A DNA stretch of 64,000 bases. Origin: Mycolicibacterium gadium. Lineage in GTDB: Bacteria; Actinomycetota; Actinomycetes; Mycobacteriales; Mycobacteriaceae. Location: NCBI RefSeq assembly GCF_010728925.1, contig NZ_AP022608.1:3472001-3536000 (forward strand), in the 5' to 3' direction. Shown here one piece after another: positions 37,989 to 46,209 of this stretch; within the stretch, counting starts at the first letter, position 1; each line of letters starts with the position of its first letter. The position numbers were made by a program, and so were the translations under genes. The notes beneath the pieces are model-generated. The model had not been told where the DNA came from. It worked only from the letters and a program-made list of their open reading frames with translations, and did not search any database.

Positions 37989-38444
37989 ATGGCAGAGCCG
38001 CTGTTGCAAGCTCAAGTTGAAATCAACGCTCCGGTGACGAAGGTCTGGTCGCTGGTTTCCGATCTGAGCAAGATGCCGCAGTGGAGCCCGCAGTGCCGGC
38101 TGATGAAGACTCTCGGCGGTCCACCGCGTCAAGGCAGCCGGACGATCAACCTCAACCGGCGCAAGTACCTCATGTGGCCGACCACCAGCCGCATCACCGA
38201 GTTCATACCCGACAAGAAGCTGGCCTTCCGGGTGAACGAGAACGGGACCATCTGGAGCTACGAGCTCGAGCCCACCGAGACCGGAACCCGGCTGATCGAA
38301 ACGCGGCACGCGGAAAACGGCGTGAAAGCGTTGTCCAACGCGACGGTGAACGCATTGATGGGTGGCGTGCCCAACTTCGAGCGCGAACTCGTCGAAGGAA
38401 TGAACGAGTCGCTGTCGCGGATCAAGGCCGCGGCCGAGCGCTAG
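37989..38444 (+). CDS. SRPBCC (polyketide cyclase/START-like) lipid- or ligand-binding protein
   Basis: Protein of 151 residues from ATG 37989 after AAGGAGGTAGCG. VEINAPVTKVWSLVSDLSKM and PQWSPQCRLM are the standard opening of the SRPBCC helix-grip fold, and ELEPTETGTRLIETRHAE is a middle strand. Such proteins bind hydrophobic ligands or act as cyclases; the substrate is unknown. The last base of its stop codon lies in the 6-bp target duplication of IS481 copy 1. Without the insertion it would end in a CTAG shared with the convergent DUF3027 gene. Confidence 0.85.
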   Translation: MAEPLLQAQVEINAPVTKVWSLVSDLSKMPQWSPQCRLMKTLGGPPRQGSRTINLNRRKYLMWPTTSRITEFIPDKKLAFRVNENGTIWSYELEPTETGTRLIETRHAENGVKALSNATVNALMGGVPNFERELVEGMNESLSRIKAAAER

Positions 38445-39433
38445 TTGTACTGCCCAGGCAGGTTGGTCAACCGGGTGATGGGTGGGACCTTGCCGATTGC
38501 CGAGTGTTGCCGGTGGTGATTGTAGGTATGTAGCCAGGCCGATAGGGCTGAGCGGCGGGTGCGTTCGTTGGGGTAGTGCCGGGCGAAGGCCCATTCGGCG
38601 GCCATGGTGCGGTGGAAGCGCTCTATTTTGCCGTTGGTCTGGGGACGGTAGGCGCGGGTGCGTTTGTGCGCGATGTGCAGGTCCGCGCAGGCGTCGCGCC
38701 ATGCGTAGGACTTGTAGCAGGCTCCGTTGTCCGACAGCACCTGCTCGACATGGACGCCGCGGGTACCAAACCATCCCACCGCCCGGCGCAGCACCCCGAT
38801 CGCGGTCTGAGCGGTTTCGTCGTCGTGGATCTCGGCGTAGGCGACCCGGGAATGATCATCGATCACCGTGTGCACGTAGGCATGCCCGAGGATCGGTTGG
38901 TAGCGGTGATTGCGCCGGACCTCAGAAGTCCCATGGCGATTGCGTTTGCCGCGTGCTCGACCGACGAACCGCCAACCCCCGCCGTCGGGGATGTTGCCCA
39001 GTTTCTTGACATCGACATGCAGCATCGCGCCGGGGTGGCCGTGCTCGTAGCGGCGGATCGGCTCGCCGGTACGGATATCGATGTGAGACAACCGGTTCAG
39101 CCGACACCGCACCAGCACCGCGTGCACGGTCGAAGCCGGCATCGACAGCCGCGAAGCGATCGCCATGGGTGAGAGACGATGCCGCCACCGCAACTCCACA
39201 ATGCGGCGCACCACCGGCGCCGGTGTCCGATTGGGGCAGTGATGCGGCCGGCTGGATCGATCAGTCATCCCGGCAGCACCCATCGCCGCATAGCGCGATG
39301 CCCACCGCTGCGCGGTACGCCATGACACGTGGAAGTGCTCAGCGGCCCGCACGATGGGCCAGCCCTCCTCGACGACACGACGGGCCAGCATTAGACGCCC
39401 GCGAGGAGTCAAAACAGCATTAGCGTGGACCAC
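38441..39433 (-). CDS. IS481-family transposase, copy 1
   Basis: Protein of 330 residues from GTG 39433, chosen because AGGAGG lies 6 nt upstream; an in-frame extension to 39496 also exists. The N-terminal helix-turn-helix reads RRVVEEGWPIVRAAEHFHVS and the DDE residues lie in HVDVKKLGNI, VLSDNGACY and NGKIERFHRTM (rve domain). The final residue is Asn and the stop codon TAG lies outside the element, in the duplicated target GCTAGT. No frame damage is visible, so it is probably active. Confidence 0.9.
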   Translation of the reverse strand: MVHANAVLTPRGRLMLARRVVEEGWPIVRAAEHFHVSWRTAQRWASRYAAMGAAGMTDRSSRPHHCPNRTPAPVVRRIVELRWRHRLSPMAIASRLSMPASTVHAVLVRCRLNRLSHIDIRTGEPIRRYEHGHPGAMLHVDVKKLGNIPDGGGWRFVGRARGKRNRHGTSEVRRNHRYQPILGHAYVHTVIDDHSRVAYAEIHDDETAQTAIGVLRRAVGWFGTRGVHVEQVLSDNGACYKSYAWRDACADLHIAHKRTRAYRPQTNGKIERFHRTMAAEWAFARHYPNERTRRSALSAWLHTYNHHRQHSAIGKVPPITRLTNLPGQYN

Positions 39434-39557
39434 GAAGGCCTCCTGATCGTTGCGGTGAAGTGGTAGCAGCTCCACTCCACGACGGGAGGCCTTCACCTAT
39501 CAACGACCGCTACAGCGTGTCGTCACAATTCCTCAACCAACCTGCCTGGGCAGTACA
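38446..39557 (-). mobile_element. IS481-family element, copy 1 (1112 bp)
   Basis: Perfect 22-bp terminal inverted repeats beginning TGTACTGCCCAGG (38446-38467) and ending at 39557. A 6-bp target duplication GCTAGT flanks it (38440-38445 and 39558-39563). It has inserted in the CTAG that carried the overlapping stop codons of the SRPBCC and DUF3027 genes without damaging either. The second copy at 47980 appears identical. Confidence 0.92.
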
Positions 39558-39558
39558 G

Positions 39559-40356
39559 CTAGTCGGCCGGTTCCGTGAGGTCCAGGACGCCGTCGTCGTA
39601 GGGATCGAAGAGCGGCGTACCGCTGCCCGGCGGCTGAGGCGTATCCGAATGAGCACCGCAGCCGTACTCAGCGTCGACCACGTGGCCGTCGGCGGACATC
39701 TCGTTGGCGCACACTCCGAACATCAACCCGAGCGATCCCGACACCGGGAGATAGAACCCGCAGTCGCGGCACACGCGGCGCGTCGACCGTGCCATCGCGG
39801 AACCGGGCCCGTAATCGCCGTCGTGCCAGCGCTGCGCGGCGTCGGCGCGGCCCCACGGGCCGAGCACCTGCCTACGGCCGAAGCCCACTTCCGCGGCCAC
39901 CTCGTCGACCTCGGGGTCCCCGCTGGACATGAAGCCGGGTACGAGCCGCGGGTCGTCGGCTGAGGGAGCGAGCAGATCGCCGGGGCGGAGGTCGCCGGGC
40001 TTGACGCGCTCGTTCCAGGGCACCCACTTCGGTGCGAGCAGCGCTGTAGGACCGGGCACCAGCACGACCTCACTGATGGTGGCGTGATCGGCGCCCGGGC
40101 ACGCTGCCACGACGACGGCCCACTGCCAGCCGCGATATCCAGGCATGTCGGCGAGGAACCTGTGGGTAGCCGCGGTCGGATCGTCGAAACCGGCACCGAG
40201 ATACTCCCCGACGGTGTCCTCACCGCTGAACTCGACGATCGCGGCACGCGCGTCGTCGACGGAGCCCAGCAGCACCGTCTCCAGGTCAGGCCGGGGCACA
40301 GCATCCCCGCCAGAGGAGGCCACGCCGTTCTCGGCGGATTCCGTCACGCTGTCCAT
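39559..40356 (-). CDS. DUF3027 protein, Rv0877-like
   Basis: Protein of 265 residues from ATG 40356. DARAAIVEFSGEDTVGEYLG, RFLADMPGYRGWQWAVVVAA, APKWVPWNERVKPGDLRPGD and CGFYLPVSGSLGLMFGVCAN are the conserved DUF3027 blocks. The pattern Cys-x2-Cys in VCRDCGFYLP, then VCANEM and YGCGAHS, suggests a zinc-binding C-terminal half. The function is unknown. Its TAG stop lies in the IS481 target duplication. It is divergent from the MFS gene (88 nt). Confidence 0.87.
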   Translation of the reverse strand: MDSVTESAENGVASSGGDAVPRPDLETVLLGSVDDARAAIVEFSGEDTVGEYLGAGFDDPTAATHRFLADMPGYRGWQWAVVVAACPGADHATISEVVLVPGPTALLAPKWVPWNERVKPGDLRPGDLLAPSADDPRLVPGFMSSGDPEVDEVAAEVGFGRRQVLGPWGRADAAQRWHDGDYGPGSAMARSTRRVCRDCGFYLPVSGSLGLMFGVCANEMSADGHVVDAEYGCGAHSDTPQPPGSGTPLFDPYDDGVLDLTEPAD

Positions 40357-40444
40357 CGGTACTGATTTTGCCGTAGCCGCCGGCAAGTAGCCACACCGGT
40401 CGGCCGCACGTGCGCTGTCGCCTCTATGGGGGACAATCTTTTCT

Positions 40445-42160
40445 GTGACCGGACCGCGTCGTGAGGACAGGGATCGGGCGGGTTCGCGTGAGTCCGGCGG
40501 TCTCCCGCCCAACCCGCCCGGTTATTACCCGCCCCGCCCGCCCGCCGGCGGCCGGGAACACCCGGGGATGGCCAATTACCCCAGCAATCCCGGCGTCGGC
40601 GGCCAACGCCGGGCGCGGCCGAATCCCACGCCGAGCGCCAATCGATGGCTGCCACCGCTCGATGAGTCGGCACGATCACGCGCATCCGGCCCCCCGCACG
40701 GGTCCGTCGGCGCCGGGGCGGGCGAACGGATCACGGTGACCAGAGCCGCCGCCCAGCGCAGCCGCGAGATGGGCTCCAAGATGTACGGCCTGGTGCACCG
40801 CGCCGCCACGGCCGACGGCGCCGACAAGTCCGGGCTGACTGCACTCACGTGGCCGGTGGTCGCCAACTTCGCGGTCGACGCGGCGATGGCCGTCGCACTG
40901 GCCGACACGTTGTTCTTCGCAGCGGCGTCCGGCGAGAGCAAGGGCAAGGTGGCGCTGTACCTGCTCATCACGATCGCGCCGTTCGCAGTCATCGCTCCCC
41001 TGATCGGCCCCGCCCTGGATCGGCTGCAGCACGGCCGCCGGCTCGCACTCGCGACGTCGTTCATCCTGCGCACCGCGCTTGTGGTGGTGTTGATCGCCAA
41101 CTTCGACGGTGCCACCGGCAGCTTCCCGCCGTGGGTGCTCTACCCGTGTGCATTGGGAATGATGGTGCTGTCCAAGTCATTCAGCGTGTTGCGCAGCGCG
41201 GTGACTCCGCGGGTGCTACCGCCGACCATCGACCTGGTCCGGGTGAATTCTCGGCTGACGATGTTCGGCTTGCTCGGTGGAACGATGGTCGGCGGCGCGG
41301 TTGCCGCGGCAGCCCAGTATCTCTTCCGCGTACTGGAATTGCCCGGCGCGCTGTACGTCGTCGTCGCAGTCTCGGTGGCGGGCGCCGCATTGTCGATGCG
41401 AATCCCCAAGTGGGTCGAGGTGACCGAGGGGGAAGTGCCCGCGACGCTGAGCTATCACGGTCGCACCGGTGAGCTGCGCCGCGAGCCAGCACCGTACAAC
41501 TCGGCCCCGGCACGACAACCGTTGGGCCGCAACACGATCACTGCGCTGTGGGGTAACTGCACCATCAAGGTGATGGTGGGCTTCCTCTTCCTCTACCCGG
41601 CCTTTTACGCGAAATCGCACGACGCCAGCGGTTGGGAACAGCTGCGCATCCTCGGCATGATCGGTGCGGCAGCCGCTATCGGAAACTTCATCGGCAACCT
41701 GGCCAGCGCGCGGATGAAGCTCGGCCACCCGGCACAGATGGTCGTGCGCTGCACCATCGCGGTCACCGCGAGCGCGCTGGCGACCGCAATCGCAGGCAAT
41801 CTGCTGGTGGCTGCGATCGGCACGCTGATCACTTCGGGCGCGAGCGCGATCGCGAAGGCGTCGCTCGACGCGTCGTTGCAGGACGACCTCCCCGAACGAT
41901 CCCGAGCGTCCGCCTTCGGTCGTTCAGAGTCGTTGTTGCAGTTGGCCTGGGTCGCCGGCGGCGCGATCGGCGTGCTGATCTACACCCAATTGTGGGTCGG
42001 CTTCACCGGCGTCAGCGCGGTCCTGATCCTGGGCCTCGCGCAGACGGTGGTGAGCTATCGCGGCGACTCGCTGATCCCCGGCCTCGGCGGTAACCGTCCG
42101 GTCCTGGCCGAGCAGGAGGGCGGACGGCGCCCGGACAATGCTGCGGTGGCGCCGGAGTGA
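40445..42160 (+). CDS. MFS-type membrane protein with long proline-rich N-terminus, Rv0876c-like
   Basis: Protein of 571 residues from GTG 40445. The first ~130 residues are cytoplasmic and rich in Pro, Arg and Gly (PPNPPGYYPPRPPAGG); about 10-12 membrane helices follow (from ALTWPVVANFAVDAAMAV to GVSAVLILGLAQTVVSYRGD). The fold resembles MFS permeases, but substrate and mechanism are unknown. The N-terminus varies more than the membrane part. Its stop overlaps the GTG start of the DUF2771 gene (GTGA). The order matches Rv0876c-Rv0875c. Confidence 0.85.
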   Translation: MTGPRREDRDRAGSRESGGLPPNPPGYYPPRPPAGGREHPGMANYPSNPGVGGQRRARPNPTPSANRWLPPLDESARSRASGPPHGSVGAGAGERITVTRAAAQRSREMGSKMYGLVHRAATADGADKSGLTALTWPVVANFAVDAAMAVALADTLFFAAASGESKGKVALYLLITIAPFAVIAPLIGPALDRLQHGRRLALATSFILRTALVVVLIANFDGATGSFPPWVLYPCALGMMVLSKSFSVLRSAVTPRVLPPTIDLVRVNSRLTMFGLLGGTMVGGAVAAAAQYLFRVLELPGALYVVVAVSVAGAALSMRIPKWVEVTEGEVPATLSYHGRTGELRREPAPYNSAPARQPLGRNTITALWGNCTIKVMVGFLFLYPAFYAKSHDASGWEQLRILGMIGAAAAIGNFIGNLASARMKLGHPAQMVVRCTIAVTASALATAIAGNLLVAAIGTLITSGASAIAKASLDASLQDDLPERSRASAFGRSESLLQLAWVAGGAIGVLIYTQLWVGFTGVSAVLILGLAQTVVSYRGDSLIPGLGGNRPVLAEQEGGRRPDNAAVAPE

Positions 42161-42651
42161 AACGCGTTCTCGCCGTCCTGGCGGTCGTGGTCGTCATCGC
42201 GTCCGCGGCCACGGGTGTGTTGATCTGGCGGCTGGCTCAGCACCCTCCGCCCAAGCACCCGGAGATCAGTGCCTACACCGACGGACAGCTCGTACGGGTC
42301 GGGCCGTACAGCTATTGCGACGTGGTGAACCTCAACGACTGCGAAACCCCGCAAACGATAGGCGAACTCGCTGTCGACGGGCGGCACCCCGTGCAACTGT
42401 CCGTGCCGCCGGCGATCTCGGACGCACCCTGGCTGCTCGGCCGCACGTACGAGGGCTCCGACGTGCTCGAGGAGTTCACGCCGGGCAGCACGCTTGCGGT
42501 CACCATCCCGACCGTCGACCCGCATCGTGGAAAGCTCACGGGCTTCGTCGTGCAGCTGCCCACGATCGTCGTCGACCAGGACGGCAACGAGTTGCCGGCA
42601 TGGCATGCGGAGTGGTCGGTGCGAACCGTCTGGCCTCAGCCCGCTGAATGA
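42157..42651 (+). CDS. DUF2771 exported lipoprotein-like protein, Rv0875c-like
   Basis: Protein of 164 residues. An N-terminal membrane segment (VLAVLAVVVVIASAATGVLI, residues 4-23) with Lys-Arg in front serves as signal or anchor. The rest is extracellular beta-rich: YSYCDVVNLNDC (two Cys, possible disulfide), VPPAISDAPWLLGRTYEG. It is translationally coupled to the MFS gene. The 3' end overlaps the convergent GST gene by 16 nt. The function is unknown. Confidence 0.82.
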   Translation: MKRVLAVLAVVVVIASAATGVLIWRLAQHPPPKHPEISAYTDGQLVRVGPYSYCDVVNLNDCETPQTIGELAVDGRHPVQLSVPPAISDAPWLLGRTYEGSDVLEEFTPGSTLAVTIPTVDPHRGKLTGFVVQLPTIVVDQDGNELPAWHAEWSVRTVWPQPAE

Positions 42652-43640
42652 CCGGCGGGCACACGCTCGCCATCGCGCGTCGGCCCCGGCGGAGTGCCAT
42701 CGCCAAACGGCCTGCCGCCCAATGCTTCCCGGCCATGCGGGGTCAACCAGTTGGACAGTTCCGGGCCTTTCGGCACGACCTGCGTCGGGTTGATGTCTTT
42801 GTGCACGATGTAGTAGTGCTGCTTGATCTGCACGAAATCGGTGGTGTCGCCGAAGCCGGGGGTCTGGAAAAGGTCGCGGGCGTAGGCCCACAACACCGGC
42901 AACTCGGAGAGCTTGTTGCGGTTGCACTTGAAGTGGCCGTGGTAGACGGGGTCGAAGCGGGCCAGTGTCGTGAAGAGCCGGACATCGGCCTCAGTGATGG
43001 TGTCGCCGACCAGATATCGCTGATTCTCCAGCCGCTCGGAAAGCCAGTCCAGCGCGGTGAACAGCCGGTCGTAGGCGTTGTCGTAGGCGTCCTGGGAGCC
43101 GGCGAATCCGCACCGGTACACGCCGTTGTTCACCTCGGTGTAGATGCGCTTGGCGACCTCGTCGATCTCGTCGCGCAGGTGTTCTGGATACAACTGCGGC
43201 GCGCCCTCGCGGTGGAACTTCGTCCACTCGGTCGAGAAGTCCAGCGTTATCTGAGCGAAGTCGTTGGTCACCACCTCCCCCGTCGGCACGTCGACGATCG
43301 AGGGCACCGTGATGCCCTTCGCGTAGTCGGGGAACCGCTTGAGGAAGGCGTCCTTGAGGCGCGGAATCTTCAGCACCGGGTCGACGCCGCCGGGGTCCAG
43401 GTCGAACGTCCAGCTGTCCTCGTCGTGGGTGGGGCCGCAAAAGCCAATGGAGAGACTGTCTTCGAGCCCCAGCAGCCGCCGCACGATGATCGTGCGGTTG
43501 GCCCACGGGCAGGCCCGCGCGACGACCAGTCGGTACCGGCCGGCCTCGACGGGATACCCGTCGCGACCGTCGGCAGTGATTCGCGTGGTGATGTAATTCG
43601 TGTCGCGGTTGAAATCGCCACCGCTGGCGACATAGCTCAT
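42636..43640 (-). CDS. Xi-class GST-like reductase (glutathionyl-hydroquinone reductase family)
   Basis: Protein of 334 residues. The thioredoxin-like N-terminal half contains the active-site motif VARACPWANR with the catalytic Cys, typical of YqjG/ECM4-type S-glutathionyl-(chloro)hydroquinone reductases. GVYRCGFAGSQDAYDNAY and FTTLARFDPVYHGHFKCN are also family hallmarks. Mycobacteria use mycothiol instead of glutathione, so the likely thiol partner is mycothiol; this is inference. The gene has no counterpart in the recalled M. tuberculosis order here. Its 3' end overlaps the DUF2771 gene. Confidence 0.85.
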   Translation of the reverse strand: MSYVASGGDFNRDTNYITTRITADGRDGYPVEAGRYRLVVARACPWANRTIIVRRLLGLEDSLSIGFCGPTHDEDSWTFDLDPGGVDPVLKIPRLKDAFLKRFPDYAKGITVPSIVDVPTGEVVTNDFAQITLDFSTEWTKFHREGAPQLYPEHLRDEIDEVAKRIYTEVNNGVYRCGFAGSQDAYDNAYDRLFTALDWLSERLENQRYLVGDTITEADVRLFTTLARFDPVYHGHFKCNRNKLSELPVLWAYARDLFQTPGFGDTTDFVQIKQHYYIVHKDINPTQVVPKGPELSNWLTPHGREALGGRPFGDGTPPGPTRDGERVPAGHSAG

Positions 43641-43676
43641 GTCTCCAGCATGCCCGAACCGCTGGGCGGCGACGTG

Positions 43677-44087
43677 TCAGGCGTCGAGCTCGCTTGCGAC
43701 CGCGCGCACCACTTCGGACACCCGCCGCGCGACCTTGCGATCGGGGTAACGACCCTTGCGCAGCTCGGGCTGAACCGCGCCCTCGAGCAGCGTGATCATG
43801 TCTTCGACCATGCCGTGCAGCTCGTCCGGTGTGTGCTTGTGCTCGGCGGCGGCCGCCTCACGACGGGTGCGCGTCAGGCTCGGCGGCGAGTCGATGATCT
43901 TCACGCTCAGCGCCTGCGGGCCGCGACGGCCGGCGGCCATCCCGAACTCGACCTTTTGTCCCGCCTTTAGCCCCTCGACGCCGGACGGCAGCGCGGACGA
44001 GCGGACGTAGACGTCCTCGCCTTCCTCCTGCGACAGAAAGCCGAAGCCTTTTTCGGCGTCGTACCACTTAACCCGGCCGGTCGGCAC
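43677..44087 (-). CDS. cspB: CspB, cold-shock-domain protein
   Basis: Protein of 136 residues from GTG 44087. The cold-shock domain occupies about 1-66: [20 protein letters not shown] and [20 protein letters not shown], with the RNP1 (GFGFL) and RNP2 (VYVRS) RNA-binding motifs. An extra C-terminal domain of about 70 residues ([20 protein letters not shown], then [11 protein letters not shown]) is typical of mycobacterial CspB (Rv0871). It acts as a nucleic-acid chaperone. In-frame codons up to 44123 lie upstream but do not match the family. A terminator-like hairpin sits 43 nt upstream of the start codon. Confidence 0.9.
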   Translation of the reverse strand: MPTGRVKWYDAEKGFGFLSQEEGEDVYVRSSALPSGVEGLKAGQKVEFGMAAGRRGPQALSVKIIDSPPSLTRTRREAAAAEHKHTPDELHGMVEDMITLLEGAVQPELRKGRYPDRKVARRVSEVVRAVASELDA

Positions 44088-44130
44088 TGGTCTCACCTGC
44101 TTGTCTTCTGAAGAGCCCAACAAAAGGAAA

Positions 44131-44151
44131 GCGTCCCGTGCGCAGGGACGC
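44131..44151 (-). promoter_or_regulatory. Terminator-like hairpin in cspB leader
   Basis: On the minus strand GCGTCCC-TGCGCAC-GGGACGC is a perfect 7-bp stem followed by TTTCCTTTTGTT. It lies 43-64 nt upstream of the cspB start. Upstream on this strand there is no gene to terminate, because the next gene is divergent. It may be an attenuator or a cold-responsive leader structure. Confidence 0.5.
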
Positions 44152-44232
44152 GTCTCGGGTGATCCTACTCGGACCTCGAACCGCCCTCACCCCCTTTACT
44201 CGGTAGGCTGGAATGACCGCTGGAGGGAAAAG

Positions 44233-44649
44233 ATGCGCCTGATCCTGAACGTCATATGGTTGGTCTTCGGCGGTCTCTGGCTGGCGTTGGGCTATCTGCT
44301 GGCAGCGTTGATCTGCTTCATCCTCATCATCACGATCCCGTTCGGCTTCGCGTCGTTGCGCATTGCGTCCTATGCGCTGTGGCCGTTCGGCCGAACCGTC
44401 GTCGACATGCCGGGGACGCGTCCGGGTGCGCTGATCGGGAACATCATCTGGGTCATCCTGTTCGGCATCTGGCTGGCCATCGGCCATCTCGTCAGCGCGG
44501 CCGCCATGGCGATCACCATCATCGGCATTCCGCTGGCGCTGGCCAACCTCAAGATGATCCCGGTCTCGTTGCTGCCACTGGGCAAGGAGATTGTCCCGGT
44601 CGACAGCCTCAACGGCGGGACGAACCGGCCGATCGGAACCGCCGCATGA
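44233..44649 (+). CDS. YccF-family membrane protein, Rv0870c-like
   Basis: Protein of 138 residues with two YccF/DUF307 modules: VIWLVFGGLWLALGYLLAAL with TIPFGFASLRIASYALWPFG, then IIWVILFGIWLAIGHL with IIGIPLALANLKMIPVSLLP. Four membrane segments. GGAGGGAAAAG precedes the ATG at 44233. Its stop overlaps the moaA2 ATG (ATGA), so it heads the moaA2-moaD2 operon. The function of YccF proteins is unknown. Confidence 0.87.
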   Translation: MRLILNVIWLVFGGLWLALGYLLAALICFILIITIPFGFASLRIASYALWPFGRTVVDMPGTRPGALIGNIIWVILFGIWLAIGHLVSAAAMAITIIGIPLALANLKMIPVSLLPLGKEIVPVDSLNGGTNRPIGTAA

Positions 44650-45695
44650 CGGTTGTCGACCTCGGTGTGCCCTCGCTGGGCCCGGCCGATCCCGCGCCCA
44701 CCGACGGTCCACTCGTCGACACCTTCGGGCGGATCGCCACCGACCTGCGCGTGTCGCTGACCGACCGGTGCAACCTGCGCTGCACCTACTGCATGCCCGC
44801 CGATGGGCTGGACTGGCTGCCCGGCGAACAGTTGCTGGCACCGGCGGAGCTGATCCGGCTGCTAGGCATCGCCGTGACGCGGCTCGGCATCACCAGCGTG
44901 CGCTTCACCGGCGGCGAGCCGTTGGTCGCCAAGAATCTGGATGACATCGTCGCGGCCACCGCCGCACTACGCCCGCGGCCCGAGATCACGTTGACCACCA
45001 ACGGCATTGGGCTTGCCCGGCGCGCAGCGAAGCTGAGGGACGCCGGGCTGGACCGGATCAACGTGTCCCTGGACACCGTGGACGCCGCGCGGTTCAGCCG
45101 GATCACCCGCCGCGACCGGTTAAGCGACGTTCTGGAAGGCCTCGAGGCGGCAAAGGCCGCCGGGCTCGATCCGGTCAAGGTGAACGCCGTGCTCGACCCG
45201 GAGACGGGTCTGGACGACGCCGTGCAACTGCTGCGGTTCTGTATCGACCACGGATACCAACTGCGCATCATCGAGCAGATGCCGCTCGACGCGGACCATC
45301 AGTGGCAGCGCGGCAGGGCCCTGACTGCGGATGACATCCTCGTCGCGTTGCGCCGCCATTTCGATCTCACGCCGAACACTGAGCCGCGAGGTTCGGCGCC
45401 CGCAGAACTGTGGCGGGTCGACGGTGACCGGGGCTTGGTGGGCATCATCGCCTCGGTATCGCAGGCGTTCTGCTCGGCGTGCGACCGCACCCGCCTGACC
45501 GCTGACGGCCAGGTGCGCAACTGCCTGTTCGCGCGACAGGAGACGGATCTGCGTCACCTGATGCGGAGCGGCGTCGACGACGACAGCCTGGCAGCCGCCT
45601 GGCGCGCCGCGATGTGGACCAAGGCTGCCGGGCACGGAATCAATGACCCTGGCTTCGTCCAGCCGGATCGTCCGATGAGCGCAATCGGCGGGTAG
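44646..45695 (+). CDS. moaA2: MoaA2, GTP 3',8-cyclase (molybdenum cofactor)
   Basis: Protein of 349 residues. The radical-SAM cluster motif is DRCNLRCTYCMP (CxxxCxxC, about residue 40). FTGGEPLVAKNLDDIVA is the SAM-binding GGE motif. The C-terminal cluster ligands are in FCSACDRTRLTADGQVRNCL, and the chain ends SAIGG, the GG tail needed for activity. With MoaC it makes cyclic pyranopterin monophosphate from GTP. It is coupled to the upstream YccF gene and 2 nt from moaD2. Confidence 0.93.
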   Translation: MTVVDLGVPSLGPADPAPTDGPLVDTFGRIATDLRVSLTDRCNLRCTYCMPADGLDWLPGEQLLAPAELIRLLGIAVTRLGITSVRFTGGEPLVAKNLDDIVAATAALRPRPEITLTTNGIGLARRAAKLRDAGLDRINVSLDTVDAARFSRITRRDRLSDVLEGLEAAKAAGLDPVKVNAVLDPETGLDDAVQLLRFCIDHGYQLRIIEQMPLDADHQWQRGRALTADDILVALRRHFDLTPNTEPRGSAPAELWRVDGDRGLVGIIASVSQAFCSACDRTRLTADGQVRNCLFARQETDLRHLMRSGVDDDSLAAAWRAAMWTKAAGHGINDPGFVQPDRPMSAIGG

Positions 45696-45697
45696 GC

Positions 45698-45982
45698 GTG
45701 ACCTCTACTTCCAGGACCACGAGGTCCACCGATATCGAGGTGACCGTTCGGTTCTTCGCCGCCGCGAGGGCCGCCGCGGGTAACGAAGTGGAGACGATCC
45801 GGCTTCGTCCGCGCACGACGCTCGCCGAGTTGGTCGCGCAACTCGGCGCGCGCGACCAGAATCTCGCGAAAGTGTTGATGCGCTGCTCGTTTCTGCGCGA
45901 CGGCGTGGCCGTGCGCGACGCCGACGCGACGTTGACGAACGCCGTGACGATCGACGTTCTTCCGCCCTTCGCCGGCGGATGA
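45698..45982 (+). CDS. moaD2: MoaD2, small subunit of molybdopterin synthase
   Basis: Protein of 94 residues with a ubiquitin-like fold (EVTVRFFAAARAAAGNEVET, LRPRTTLAELVAQLGA) and the terminal PPFAGG. The final Gly-Gly is adenylated and thiocarboxylated to carry sulfur to cyclic pyranopterin. GTG 45698 is 2 nt after the moaA2 stop. A CRP-like site for rpfA begins 2 nt past its own stop codon. Its partner moaE2 is 3 kb away on the opposite strand. Confidence 0.92.
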   Translation: MTSTSRTTRSTDIEVTVRFFAAARAAAGNEVETIRLRPRTTLAELVAQLGARDQNLAKVLMRCSFLRDGVAVRDADATLTNAVTIDVLPPFAGG

Positions 45983-45983
45983 T

Positions 45984-45999
45984 GGTGATTTACATCACA
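45984..45999. promoter_or_regulatory. CRP (Rv3676-like) binding site upstream of rpfA
   Basis: GGTGATTTACATCACA matches the mycobacterial CRP consensus TGTGA-N6-TCACA at 9 of 10 positions. It lies directly after the moaD2 stop and about 430 nt before rpfA. Control of rpfA by CRP is known in M. tuberculosis. Confidence 0.7.
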
Positions 46000-46209
46000 T
46001 AACGAAATGATCACAGACTGGCTACGGACAGGTGGAGCGCCCGAAGCACCTGCAAGAACGCCAAAATCTCCTGCGGGTTTAGAGCTTCTTTAGGATTTGC
46101 CCAAGGCGAAAACGCCGTTATCTGCAAAAGATGACGCTCACGGGCATACCCATTACCGTCAACTCCCAAGTCCCTCGACCTCAATCGGGTGACCTGCTGT
46201 GCCCCGATC
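46000..46209 (+). other. rpfA promoter and start of long leader
   Basis: About 210 bases without a gene between the CRP site and the riboswitch. A small GGCG-AAAA-CGCC hairpin lies near 46104-46115. I cannot place the transcription start with confidence. Confidence 0.5.
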
